A stretch of DNA of 7,350 nucleotides from Nocardioidaceae bacterium (GTDB lineage: Bacteria; Actinomycetota; Actinomycetes; Propionibacteriales; Nocardioidaceae): NCBI GenBank assembly GCA_013696365.1, contig JACCYS010000053.1, positions 1 to 7,350 of the forward strand, in the 5' to 3' direction. The position numbers and the translations under genes were made by a program. The notes beneath the pieces were generated by a model. That model saw only the letters and a program-made list of their open reading frames with translations. It searched no databases and had not been told where the DNA came from. Numbering within the stretch: position 1 is the stretch's first letter; each line of letters starts with the position of its first letter. Shown in pieces: positions 1 through 5,827 of this stretch.

Positions 1-1
1 G

Positions 2-304
2 TCGTCGTTGGACTTTCTCCGCCGGGTTTCGGTCCAGGAGTTGAAGATCGATCGGACCTTCATCGCCGAGATGCTGGTGAACCCGCGCGACGCCCCAATC
101 GTGCGCTCCGTGATCGAGCTCGGGCACTCCTTGGACATGCGAGTGGTCGCCGAGGGGATCGAGAGTCATGACGTCTGCAAGCAGCTCGCCGACTATGGCT
201 GTGACGAAGGCCAAGGCTTCTACCTCGGCATGCCGGTGCCGGGTCACACGATGGACGACCCGACCGCAATCAGCGGGCCGCATCGTACGAGCCTGACAGT
301 GTGA
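2..304 (+). CDS. EAL-domain protein, C-terminal fragment (5' end outside window)
   Basis: This is the last 100 residues of an EAL domain, the fold of cyclic-di-GMP phosphodiesterases. The reading frame is open through the left edge, so the start lies outside the window. Visible family landmarks, numbered from the first residue here: 'SSLDFLRR' at 1-8 (the end of the usual DDFGTGYSSL segment), 'ELKIDRTFI' at 13-21 (its Lys is the conserved catalytic-site lysine of active EAL domains), 'VVAEGIES' near 48-55 (metal-site Glu) and 'GCDEGQGFYLGMPVP' near 66-80 (conserved QG). These residues are intact, which fits an active domain, but the EAL motif itself and any GGDEF, PAS or membrane parts cannot be seen. 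The 3' end stops 19 bases from the convergent sucrase/ferredoxin-like gene. The role would be cytoplasmic hydrolysis or binding of c-di-GMP; hydrolysis is inferred from the family. Confidence 0.93.
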   Translation, partial: SSLDFLRRVSVQELKIDRTFIAEMLVNPRDAPIVRSVIELGHSLDMRVVAEGIESHDVCKQLADYGCDEGQGFYLGMPVPGHTMDDPTAISGPHRTSLTV

Positions 305-319
305 GCCCGAGCAGGCTCA
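302..319. terminator. Short inverted repeat between convergent genes (possible weak terminator)
   Basis: A perfect 6-bp inverted repeat, TGAGCC and GGCTCA with a 6-nt loop, begins on the EAL stop codon and ends 5 bases before the stop of the opposing gene. It sits where a bidirectional terminator would be expected. No T-tract follows on either strand, so an intrinsic terminator is not proven. Confidence 0.3.
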
Positions 320-323
320 GTGA

Positions 324-1238
324 TCAACCAGGCTCGATGCTCACCAGCGCGTGCACTGGCGTCGGACCCCTCTGGCTGGCGCGGCAGGTCAGCTGCTGGA
401 CCGGTCCCTGGCTGCGCCGAACCACCACCCGCCATTGCCCTGTCTCCAGCACGAATGTTGCCGTGGTCAAGCCCGCGCGCTGCGTGCGGGTGAGCAACGT
501 GACCGAGGAGCGAGCGGTCACCCCAAGCTCGCAGCGCAGGAACCACTCCGCCGACTGCACCGCGAAGCCGTAACCACATCGGCCCCGCAGATGCGCGAGG
601 TCGAGGTGGCCGGCGAGGTGCCGGCTTGCCAGCCGGTCGGCGGACTCCGGTTCGACCCGGCCGTAGTAGAGCCCGTCGGGCAGCACCAGCAGGTTGCCGG
701 CAAACCGGTCACCGCCGATGTGCGACACCTCCCACGCCTGGTCCGGATGTGATCGGTCCAGCGCTGCTGCCACCGGCCGACCACGCTCCGCGCAACAACG
801 GTCGTGCCGGCCGTGTGTGCAGGTGAGGAACAGGTGCTCGTCGGTCGGGATGAGCCCGGACGACTGGCCGCGAGCAAGCGCGCCGACATCCACGTCGAGT
901 CGATCGCCGCGATTGTCGAGCAGGAGGGACTCAAGCCACGGCCGGTGCGGGTCGGCGTACGCGGCAAACACGTGACTGGCAGCAGGTCCGCTGGCCACCT
1001 CGGCGCGGCCATGTCGGCGAATCAGCAACACCCGGACGTCGTACGCGCGCGCCTGACGCACAAGCTCGGTGAGCTCGGCAGCCGCAGGATTGCCAGCCAT
1101 CCGGGCGTCTCGCAACGCGTCGACACCCCACGAACCAGGGGCCTCCACCAACAAGAAGGCCCGCACGGTCGAGGCGGTGCCATGCATCGGCTCTGACCTG
1201 GTCCGACTAGCAACCGAGCAGGGAAGCCCGTCGCTCAC
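324..1238 (-). CDS. Sucrase/ferredoxin-like protein (Suc_Fer-like, thioredoxin-fold [2Fe-2S])
   Basis: I chose the GTG at 1238, giving 304 aa. It overlaps the TGA of the upstream gene as GTGA, has AGGTG five bases upstream, and puts the family's opening segment ('CSVASRTRSEPMHGTA', then 'FLLVEAPGSWG') at the N-terminus. The frame stays open to 1310, but that start would overlap the upstream gene by about 75 bases. The Suc_Fer-like family is thioredoxin-like and related to yeast Apd1/Aim32, which bind a [2Fe-2S] cluster with two Cys and two His. Visible here are 'CTHGRHDRCC' (Cys140, Cys148, Cys149) and 'HIGGDRFAGN' (His173). The position matching the second Apd1 histidine is Asp177. No signal peptide or membrane segment is seen, so it is probably cytoplasmic. 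It is the last gene of the peptide-JmjC operon. An electron-transfer or redox role is inferred; despite the name, no sucrase activity is implied. Confidence 0.9.
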   Translation of the reverse strand: MSDGLPCSVASRTRSEPMHGTASTVRAFLLVEAPGSWGVDALRDARMAGNPAAAELTELVRQARAYDVRVLLIRRHGRAEVASGPAASHVFAAYADPHRPWLESLLLDNRGDRLDVDVGALARGQSSGLIPTDEHLFLTCTHGRHDRCCAERGRPVAAALDRSHPDQAWEVSHIGGDRFAGNLLVLPDGLYYGRVEPESADRLASRHLAGHLDLAHLRGRCGYGFAVQSAEWFLRCELGVTARSSVTLLTRTQRAGLTTATFVLETGQWRVVVRRSQGPVQQLTCRASQRGPTPVHALVSIEPG

Positions 1239-2362
1239 CGATGCACCTGAAAGAGTCCTTCGCGCAGCAGTCGCCGCACCAGCACAAGCCGGCTCTGCGG
1301 GTCGAGCCACGGCGCGAGGTCCAGCGCCCGCAGGTGTGGTTGTGCGCGCACGTAACGCAACGCACCGGCGAGTCGAGCGGGCACCCGCAGCTCGCGGTCA
1401 CCCAACAGCACAAGCAGCCGGTCTCCGTCAGGCTGAACGACGCAGATGCTCCCGGGCCGGCGCTCCAGCAGCGTCTCGTCGTTGACCGCCGCCAGGTTCA
1501 GCCGGTCGTGCAGTCCACCGCGCAGCGCCGGTCTGCGGGTGCGCAGGAAGTGACGGACCTGATCACCGGCAACGGCGGCTGGGTCCAAGTCGGCCAATCC
1601 CGCGGCCAGTGCGGCCACCCTCTGACCCACCTCGTGCTGGAGCCTCTGCGGGTCGTCGAGATACCCGGCCGGGATCGGCTCATCCAGCTCTGCACCGGTG
1701 AGCACCTGCTTGACGACACGATCGATCAGCTCTCGCCAGGTCACCAGGTTCACCCCGACACTCACATGCAAGGACACGGCGCTTTCGGTGCGAGCTGCGT
1801 GCGGGGTCCCTCGCGGTAGGTACAGACTCGTGCCCGGGTCAAGCCACAGATGTTGTGGTCCGTTTTCGTCGTGCACCTCCCAGCGCTTGCTGCCATGTGT
1901 CTGCAGCACGAAGACGTCATGGGTGTCGCTGTGCAGCGCGAAGCCCTGCGAGCCGGGCGGGGTGAGGTACGCATTGGCCTGACACGGATGACCCAGCGCC
2001 ACCTCAAGGTCGCGGACCAGCTCGCTGATCGGCTCCCAGTAGCGGTGCAGCCCCTGCAGCACGATGGTCGCGCCACCGTCCATCAGGTCGAACACCTTGA
2101 CCGGATCGACCAACCCCGTCAGCGGAACACCGGCCAAGGTCGCCGCCCGGGTGTATCGACTGCTTGCGATCACCGCGCCGTCCTGAGCCATCCGCAACGC
2201 TGGTGTCCGCAAGCCGGTGCTGGTCAGCAGGTGGTCAACGTCGTCGAGGCTGAGCAGCGCCGCTGAGTCTGCTGGGCTGCAGTGATGCAGGTGAGCACGA
2301 TGCGCCCACACCTTTTCGACGAAGGTGCGTGGATCACCGCTAAGCAGCCCCAGGGCATCCAC
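1235..2362 (-). CDS. JmjC / cupin_4 family Fe(II)/2-oxoglutarate oxygenase
   Basis: A 375-aa cytoplasmic protein with the layout of bacterial JmjC (ROX/cupin_4) oxygenases. After an N-terminal helix region it has 'NAYLTPPGSQGF' at 130-141, then the iron-binding HxD in 'HSDTHDVFVLQTHG' (His144, Asp146), Lys159-Arg160-Trp161 in the region where the co-substrate is usually held, and the distal iron ligand in 'LPRGTPHAA' (His188). Residues from about 215 to 375 look like the helical linker and winged-helix end of this family ('LVLVRRLLREGL'). Family members such as E. coli RoxA hydroxylate ribosomal proteins, and the related human FIH hydroxylates Asn/Asp side chains. The substrate here is unknown. 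The GTG start lies 2 nt after the stop of the repeat peptide gene. The only Shine-Dalgarno-like bases (GAGG) are too close to it, so translation may depend on reinitiation. An in-frame GTG at 2311 is a weaker alternative. Confidence 0.9.
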   Translation of the reverse strand: MDALGLLSGDPRTFVEKVWAHRAHLHHCSPADSAALLSLDDVDHLLTSTGLRTPALRMAQDGAVIASSRYTRAATLAGVPLTGLVDPVKVFDLMDGGATIVLQGLHRYWEPISELVRDLEVALGHPCQANAYLTPPGSQGFALHSDTHDVFVLQTHGSKRWEVHDENGPQHLWLDPGTSLYLPRGTPHAARTESAVSLHVSVGVNLVTWRELIDRVVKQVLTGAELDEPIPAGYLDDPQRLQHEVGQRVAALAAGLADLDPAAVAGDQVRHFLRTRRPALRGGLHDRLNLAAVNDETLLERRPGSICVVQPDGDRLLVLLGDRELRVPARLAGALRYVRAQPHLRALDLAPWLDPQSRLVLVRRLLREGLFQVHR

Positions 2363-2364
2363 CC

Positions 2365-2559
2365 TCAGCGGTCGGTTGCATCAGCGTCGGTCGCATCCGC
2401 GTCGGTGCCGTCCGCGTCAGTCGCATCCACGTCAGTGCCGTCCGCATCCGTCGCATCCGCGTCGGTGCCATCCGCGTTCGTCTTCGGACCGTGGCCGGGA
2501 TCGGCACTGGTCGTCTCCATCTCCTCGTCGCGCAGCGGCTCGTTTGGGGTGGTGGTCAT
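2365..2559 (-). CDS. Small acidic peptide with Asp/Ala/Thr pentad repeats
   Basis: A 64-aa peptide that I do not recognise as a named family. The start is ATG 2559, supported by a strong Shine-Dalgarno sequence (GGGAGGA, about 4 bases upstream). An in-frame ATG at 2622 lacks one. Residues 1-27 are non-repetitive, polar and Glu-bearing ('MTTTPNEPLRDEEMETTS' at 1-18). Residues 28-62 are seven pentads alternating mainly DADGT and DADAT, ending with Asp-Arg. There is no signal peptide, no hydrophobic stretch, no Cys and no aromatic residue. The stop is 2 nt before the JmjC gene, so it heads a three-gene operon. The leader-plus-repeat layout beside an oxygenase resembles a modified-peptide (RiPP) precursor. 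The D-rich repeat also resembles calcium-binding DxDG runs, or it could be a disordered low-complexity tail. That it is a gene is well supported by start, spacing and operon position; its function is open. Confidence 0.72.
   Translation of the reverse strand: MTTTPNEPLRDEEMETTSADPGHGPKTNADGTDADATDADGTDVDATDADGTDADATDADATDR
2371..2478 (-). repeat. Tandem 15-bp coding repeat (about 7 units) in the small peptide gene
   Basis: On the plus strand, units such as gtcggtcgcatccgc and gtcggtgccgtccgc follow each other head to tail. They keep frame and encode the DADGT/DADAT pentads, often as an alternating 30-bp double unit. Codon-level differences between units (gcatcc/gccgtcc, gcg/acg/gca) are mostly synonymous or conservative; one unit has Val for Ala, and the first has Asn for Asp. 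Confidence 0.9.
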
Positions 2560-2679
2560 AACGTCCTCCCATGGGGTTGGCTTCGTCGCCGGCGAGACGC
2601 CGACAACCGACAAGCACTTCATACCGTGCCGACTCCCATATCGCAGCCGAGCCCCGGTCGGCCGGTTACTCTGACCGCC
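2560..2679. promoter_or_regulatory. Divergent intergenic region between peptide operon and two-component system
   Basis: These 120 bp must carry the promoters of both the leftward peptide-JmjC-ferredoxin operon and the rightward regulator gene. The rightward side has a good candidate -10 (next entry). On the leftward strand I see the strong Shine-Dalgarno GGGAGGA at 2564-2570 but no convincing -10/-35 pair. No clear operator direct repeat is visible by eye. Confidence 0.5.
2667..2672 (+). promoter_or_regulatory. Candidate -10 element for the response regulator gene (possible leaderless mRNA)
   Basis: TACTCT fits the actinobacterial TANNNT -10 pattern and ends 7 bases before the ATG at 2680, so transcription would begin at or next to the start codon. 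No Shine-Dalgarno sequence precedes this ATG, which agrees with a leaderless transcript. No good -35 hexamer is visible. Confidence 0.4.
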
Positions 2680-3375
2680 ATGAGACGCCGGGTGCTCGTC
2701 GTCGACGACGACAGCACCGTGTCAGAGGTCGTCGTCGACTACCTCCGGCGGGCCGGCTTCGACGCCGAGTCGACGACCGACGGCGAACAAGCCCTGGCGG
2801 TGGCTGCCGTGAGACCTCCCGACCTGACGGTGCTGGACCTGATGCTGCCGGACATGGACGGTATCGAGGTCTGCCGGCGATTGCGTGTCGCCCGACCCAT
2901 GCCGGTGATCATGCTGACCGCCTTGGGCGAGGAGTCCGACCGGGTGGCCGGGTTCGAGCACGGTGCGGACGACTACGTGACCAAGCCGTTCAGCGCCCGC
3001 GAGCTGGTGCTGCGGATCGAGTCGGTGCTGCGGCGGGTCACAGCGTCACCGGCCACGTCGACCCTAGGCGACGGGCACCTGCACGCGGGGGCGATCGAGG
3101 TCGACGTGCAGGCACGGCGGGCGCTGCGCTCGGGTCGCGAGCTGATGCTCACCGCGCGCGAGTTTGACTTGCTTGCGTTCCTCATGGCCCACCCTGACCG
3201 GCCGTTTTCCCGCGAGGAGCTGATGGAACGGGTCTGGGGGTGGACGTTCGGGGACCGGTCCACGGTGACGGTGCATATCCGTCGGCTGCGGGAGAAGGTG
3301 GAGGACGATCCCGGGCAGCCCGCGTTGCTGACGACGGTCTGGGGCATCGGCTACCGGTTGGCCGCTGATGAGTGA
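2680..3375 (+). CDS. OmpR/PhoB-family response regulator
   Basis: A 231-aa two-component response regulator. The receiver domain spans about 4-118: acidic pocket Asp9-Asp10 in 'VLVVDDDST', phospho-acceptor Asp53 in 'LTVLDLMLPDMDG', conserved Thr80 in 'VIMLTA' and Lys102 in 'DDYVTKPF'. The winged-helix DNA-binding domain spans about 132-228, with 'LTAREFDLLAFLMAHPDRPF' and the recognition-helix segment 'RSTVTVHIRRLREKVEDD', ending in the family's typical 'VWGIGYRL'. The ATG at 2680 is preferred over in-frame starts back to 2491 because it places the first beta strand of the receiver immediately at the N-terminus and the homology begins there. The gene overlaps the kinase gene by 8 bases, so both are co-expressed. 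By family it binds direct repeats upstream of target genes after phosphorylation. Its targets are not known; the flanking peptide operon and the secreted-protein gene are candidates. Confidence 0.96.
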   Translation: MRRRVLVVDDDSTVSEVVVDYLRRAGFDAESTTDGEQALAVAAVRPPDLTVLDLMLPDMDGIEVCRRLRVARPMPVIMLTALGEESDRVAGFEHGADDYVTKPFSARELVLRIESVLRRVTASPATSTLGDGHLHAGAIEVDVQARRALRSGRELMLTAREFDLLAFLMAHPDRPFSREELMERVWGWTFGDRSTVTVHIRRLREKVEDDPGQPALLTTVWGIGYRLAADE

Positions 3376-4498
3376 CGTCACCCTCATCCTCGTCATCGCC
3401 TTGGCCAGTGCGCTGGCAGTCGGCGGGCTCGGCTGGCTGGCGCTTCGACTGCGCGCGATGCGATCGCTGCGGACGACCATCGCCGTTGCGACCGCATGCT
3501 CGGTGCTGACGGTCGTCGCGGGCATGATCGGGACTGCTAGAGCGATGTTCTTGTCGGCCCACGACTTCGGCGTGGTGCTGCTCGTGTGCATTCCCAGCGC
3601 GGTCGTGGCGATCCTGCTGGGCCTGTTGCTCGCGCGCGAGGTGGTGGACGAGGCGCGCGACGTACAGGAGGCGGCCCGGGCGATGGCGGAAGGCGAACCG
3701 CCGTCCCCGCCGCCGCTCTCCACGACCGAGCTCGCCGCGGTCTCCCGCGAGCTGGAGGAGACAAGCAAACGCTGGGCAGAGTCACGCGAGCGTGAGGCGG
3801 CGCTGGAGGCGGCGAGGCACGAGCTGGTGGCGTGGATCTCGCACGACCTGCGTTCCCCGCTGGCCGGAGTACGCGCGATGGCGGAGGCGCTGGAGGACGA
3901 CGTCGCGCAGGACCCGGCGCGATACCACCGACAGATCCGCTCGGAGGTGGACCGGCTGTCCGCAATGGTGAGCGACCTGCTGCAGCTGTCCCGCCTGCAC
4001 GCGGGCACTCGGCTGACCAGCCGTGAGCCGGTCGTGATCGGTGACGTCCTGAGCGACGCCCTGGCCTCCGCCGACGCCGTGGCCCAGACCAGGGGGGTCA
4101 CGTTGTCGGGCGCGGCACCCGACGGGCTGGTCTTGTACGCCGACCCTCGCGATGTCGCGCGGGTGCTCGACAACCTGGTCGGCAACGCGATCCGGCACAC
4201 TCGCTCCAGCGGATCGGTCCAGGTGCAGGTCCGGCGGATCGGGTCCGAGGCGGTGATCTCGGTACAGGACGAATGCGGCGGCATGGCCGACGCCGACCTG
4301 GACCGGGTCTTCGAGGTGGGCTGGCGCGGCACACATGCCCGGACACCCGCCGCCGGCGGTGGGGCGGGCCTGGGCCTCGCGATCGTACGCGGCATCGTGA
4401 CAGCGCAGCACGGATCGGTCGGGGCGGTCAACGTCGGCACGGGTTGCCGGTTCGAGGTGCGGCTCCCGCTGGGTGCAGCGGCCACCGAACAGCCGTAA
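3368..4498 (+). CDS. Membrane sensor histidine kinase, partner of the upstream regulator
   Basis: A 376-aa inner-membrane kinase. Three hydrophobic segments (about 5-27, 37-57 and 67-88) fill the N-terminus with only short loops, so there is no sizeable extracellular sensor domain. The signal may be sensed in or at the membrane. A HAMP-like/coiled-coil linker (about 89-150) leads to the dimerisation domain with phospho-acceptor His159 in 'ISHDLRSPLAG'. The ATPase domain shows the N box 'LDNLVGNAIRHT' (Asn269, Asn273), the G1 box 'DECGGM' (Asp301) and the G2 box 'GGAGLGLAIV' (about 331-340). All catalytic motifs are intact. The ATG lies inside the end of the regulator gene (ATGAGTGA), without its own clear Shine-Dalgarno sequence, which implies translational coupling. 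The expected role is autophosphorylation and transfer to Asp53 of the partner. The stimulus cannot be inferred. Confidence 0.95.
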   Translation: MSDVTLILVIALASALAVGGLGWLALRLRAMRSLRTTIAVATACSVLTVVAGMIGTARAMFLSAHDFGVVLLVCIPSAVVAILLGLLLAREVVDEARDVQEAARAMAEGEPPSPPPLSTTELAAVSRELEETSKRWAESREREAALEAARHELVAWISHDLRSPLAGVRAMAEALEDDVAQDPARYHRQIRSEVDRLSAMVSDLLQLSRLHAGTRLTSREPVVIGDVLSDALASADAVAQTRGVTLSGAAPDGLVLYADPRDVARVLDNLVGNAIRHTRSSGSVQVQVRRIGSEAVISVQDECGGMADADLDRVFEVGWRGTHARTPAAGGGAGLGLAIVRGIVTAQHGSVGAVNVGTGCRFEVRLPLGAAATEQP

Positions 4499-4501
4499 GA
4501 A

Positions 4502-4550
4502 GTCCTTAAGCACCCGAAAACGTCTAAACGCCGGGTCGCGACCCTAATGT
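4502..4550 (+). promoter_or_regulatory. Candidate promoter with direct-repeat-like motif ahead of the secreted-protein gene
   Basis: The region directly after the kinase stop is unusually A/T-rich for this window. It has gtccttaag at 4502 and the similar gtctaaacg at 4522, 20 bases apart. TAATGT at 4545-4550 fits a -10 element, and the second repeat falls where a -35 would be. This is the arrangement expected for an OmpR-family activated promoter, but the spacing is not the usual 11 or 22 and the repeats are imperfect. Confidence 0.35.
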
Positions 4551-4649
4551 CGAGAACGTCCCATGCGTCATCGGCCGGGGCGGATCTCCGGCACCCTGGG
4601 GCCCTCGATCGGTCCCTGGTCAGCCGCATGGCCCTCACTTGGAGGCTTC

Positions 4650-5726
4650 ATGAGGAAAGTGCAGAAGAAGGCTGGCATCGCCCTGACCTGTGGCGCGCTC
4701 GCCGTGCCGCTGGCGGGGTTCGCCGCCACACCGGCCGGTGCCGCCGACAACGCCCACGACACCAGCAACGACGAGGTGAGCGTCTTCATCGAGAGCGCTC
4801 GCTCGGTGAACCCCAGCGAGGGCACGGTCACCTTGCCGCTGTTTCGCGGGACGTACCGCGGCCAAACGGTGCGCTACATCGTCACCGAGTCCTCCAACAA
4901 GGACGACGCCGAGCGGCGCGGGGTAAATCACGCGCCGAAGATGGCCAACGCGCTCGGCACCCGTGCGGTGCAAAATGTCCAGCGTGTGCACGGGGCCGTA
5001 CGCTTCTCGGGCACCGTCGACTTCAGCCCGGAACTCGTGGTCGTGCCGGGGCCTGACGGCTTCCCACCCGCGCGCTTCCAGCCGGGCGCGGTCGGAGACG
5101 CCCGGTACAGCCCGCTGATCAGCGCGAACGGGCGCACGGTGCTGAACGCCTCGCAGGTCGCCAACCGGTCGGGGGTGCACGATGCGGTGGTGGCGATCCA
5201 CCGCAAGCGCGGCACGGTCACCCTGGACACCTTCGACGGCTTCTATGAGGACGAGCGTGTCCAGTACCTGCACCAGGACGCGTCCGCCGCACTGGTCGCC
5301 GCCATCGAAGGCTCGACGTTCGCACCGAACCTGAACGCGGCACCGCGACCGGGCGTGACCGAGACCGACAGCACCACCAGGTCGGCGATCATCCCGATCG
5401 TCAACGGTCCGCGCGGGGTGAACAACCCGCAACGGCAGGGCCTCGAGTCGGCTTTGCTCGGCCAGGGCGACCCGCTGAACATCACCCAGACCGAGCCGGG
5501 GGACAACGACTACTCCCCCGTCTGGGACGTCACGCCGGCCCAGTGGACCCAGGCCGCCATCCGTGCCGGCAAGCGCCACCTGCTCACCGATGCAGACGAC
5601 GTCGCCGACCACTTCGAGGACGGTCTGATCGTGAGCGCTGGCACCGGTCCGCGCAACGAGTCGCTGGAGGGCCTTCGGGCGCTACCCGGCATCTCCAACT
5701 GCCCGCTGGTGCTCGAGTTCAACTGA
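4650..5726 (+). CDS. Secreted protein of unknown function with internal duplication
   Basis: A 358-aa protein whose ATG at 4650 follows GGAGG by 4 bases. An upstream in-frame ATG at 4563 lacks a ribosome site and would bury the signal peptide. The N-terminus is a classic Sec signal: basic 'MRKVQKK', hydrophobic 9-26, and likely cleavage near 'PAGAAD' (about 31-32). The mature part has two related halves: 'GTVTLPLFRGTY' at 58-69 followed by 'VNHAPKMANA', and 'GTVTLDTFDGFY' at 188-199 followed by 'TFAPNLNAAP'. Each half is followed further on by a PG...YSP segment ('GDARYSPLI' and 'DNDYSPVWDV'). There is no transmembrane anchor, and the mature part has a single Cys (351). I do not recognise a catalytic motif or a named family. 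It lies 151 bases downstream of the kinase gene on the same strand, with its own candidate promoter, and ends at a strong terminator. Being an output of the neighbouring two-component system is possible but unproven. Confidence 0.85.
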   Translation: MRKVQKKAGIALTCGALAVPLAGFAATPAGAADNAHDTSNDEVSVFIESARSVNPSEGTVTLPLFRGTYRGQTVRYIVTESSNKDDAERRGVNHAPKMANALGTRAVQNVQRVHGAVRFSGTVDFSPELVVVPGPDGFPPARFQPGAVGDARYSPLISANGRTVLNASQVANRSGVHDAVVAIHRKRGTVTLDTFDGFYEDERVQYLHQDASAALVAAIEGSTFAPNLNAAPRPGVTETDSTTRSAIIPIVNGPRGVNNPQRQGLESALLGQGDPLNITQTEPGDNDYSPVWDVTPAQWTQAAIRAGKRHLLTDADDVADHFEDGLIVSAGTGPRNESLEGLRALPGISNCPLVLEFN

Positions 5727-5767
5727 CTCACGTCCGACCGGACGACGGCCCCGCGGTCGCGTTCACG

Positions 5768-5818
5768 GCCCGCGGGTGGTGCCATCCCCCGGTACACCCG
5801 CGGGCGGGCCAAGTTTTT
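5768..5818 (+). terminator. Intrinsic terminator after the secreted-protein gene
   Basis: An 11-bp GC-rich stem (5768-5778 pairing with 5795-5805, 16-nt loop, core CCGCGGGTG/CACCCGCGG) is followed within 9 bases by TTTTT at 5814-5818 on the plus strand. It lies in the gap between convergent genes. The minus strand shows no T-run after the stem, so the CapA side is less certain to be terminated here. Confidence 0.7.
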
Positions 5819-5827
5819 GCGCCGACC

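Noticed and set aside
351..752. Plus-strand open frames inside the sucrase/ferredoxin-like gene
   Set aside because: They are shadows of a minus-strand gene with clear family motifs, and have no supported start or domain.
2371..2478. Tandem short repeats that could suggest a CRISPR or intergenic satellite
   Set aside because: Units are 15 bp with no spacers, stay in frame and encode a regular pentad inside a small ORF with a good ribosome site.
2560..2622. Upstream ATG at 2622 extending the small peptide to 85 aa
   Set aside because: No Shine-Dalgarno sequence precedes it, while ATG 2559 has GGGAGGA at proper spacing.
3064..4638. Long 524-codon minus-strand open frame
   Set aside because: It lies opposite the regulator and kinase genes, has a Ser/Arg/Thr-rich composition typical of antisense frames in high-GC DNA, and shows no domain.
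4635..5612. Minus-strand open frame of 325 codons opposite the secreted protein
   Set aside because: An antisense shadow: the plus strand has a ribosome site, a signal peptide and an internal protein repeat.
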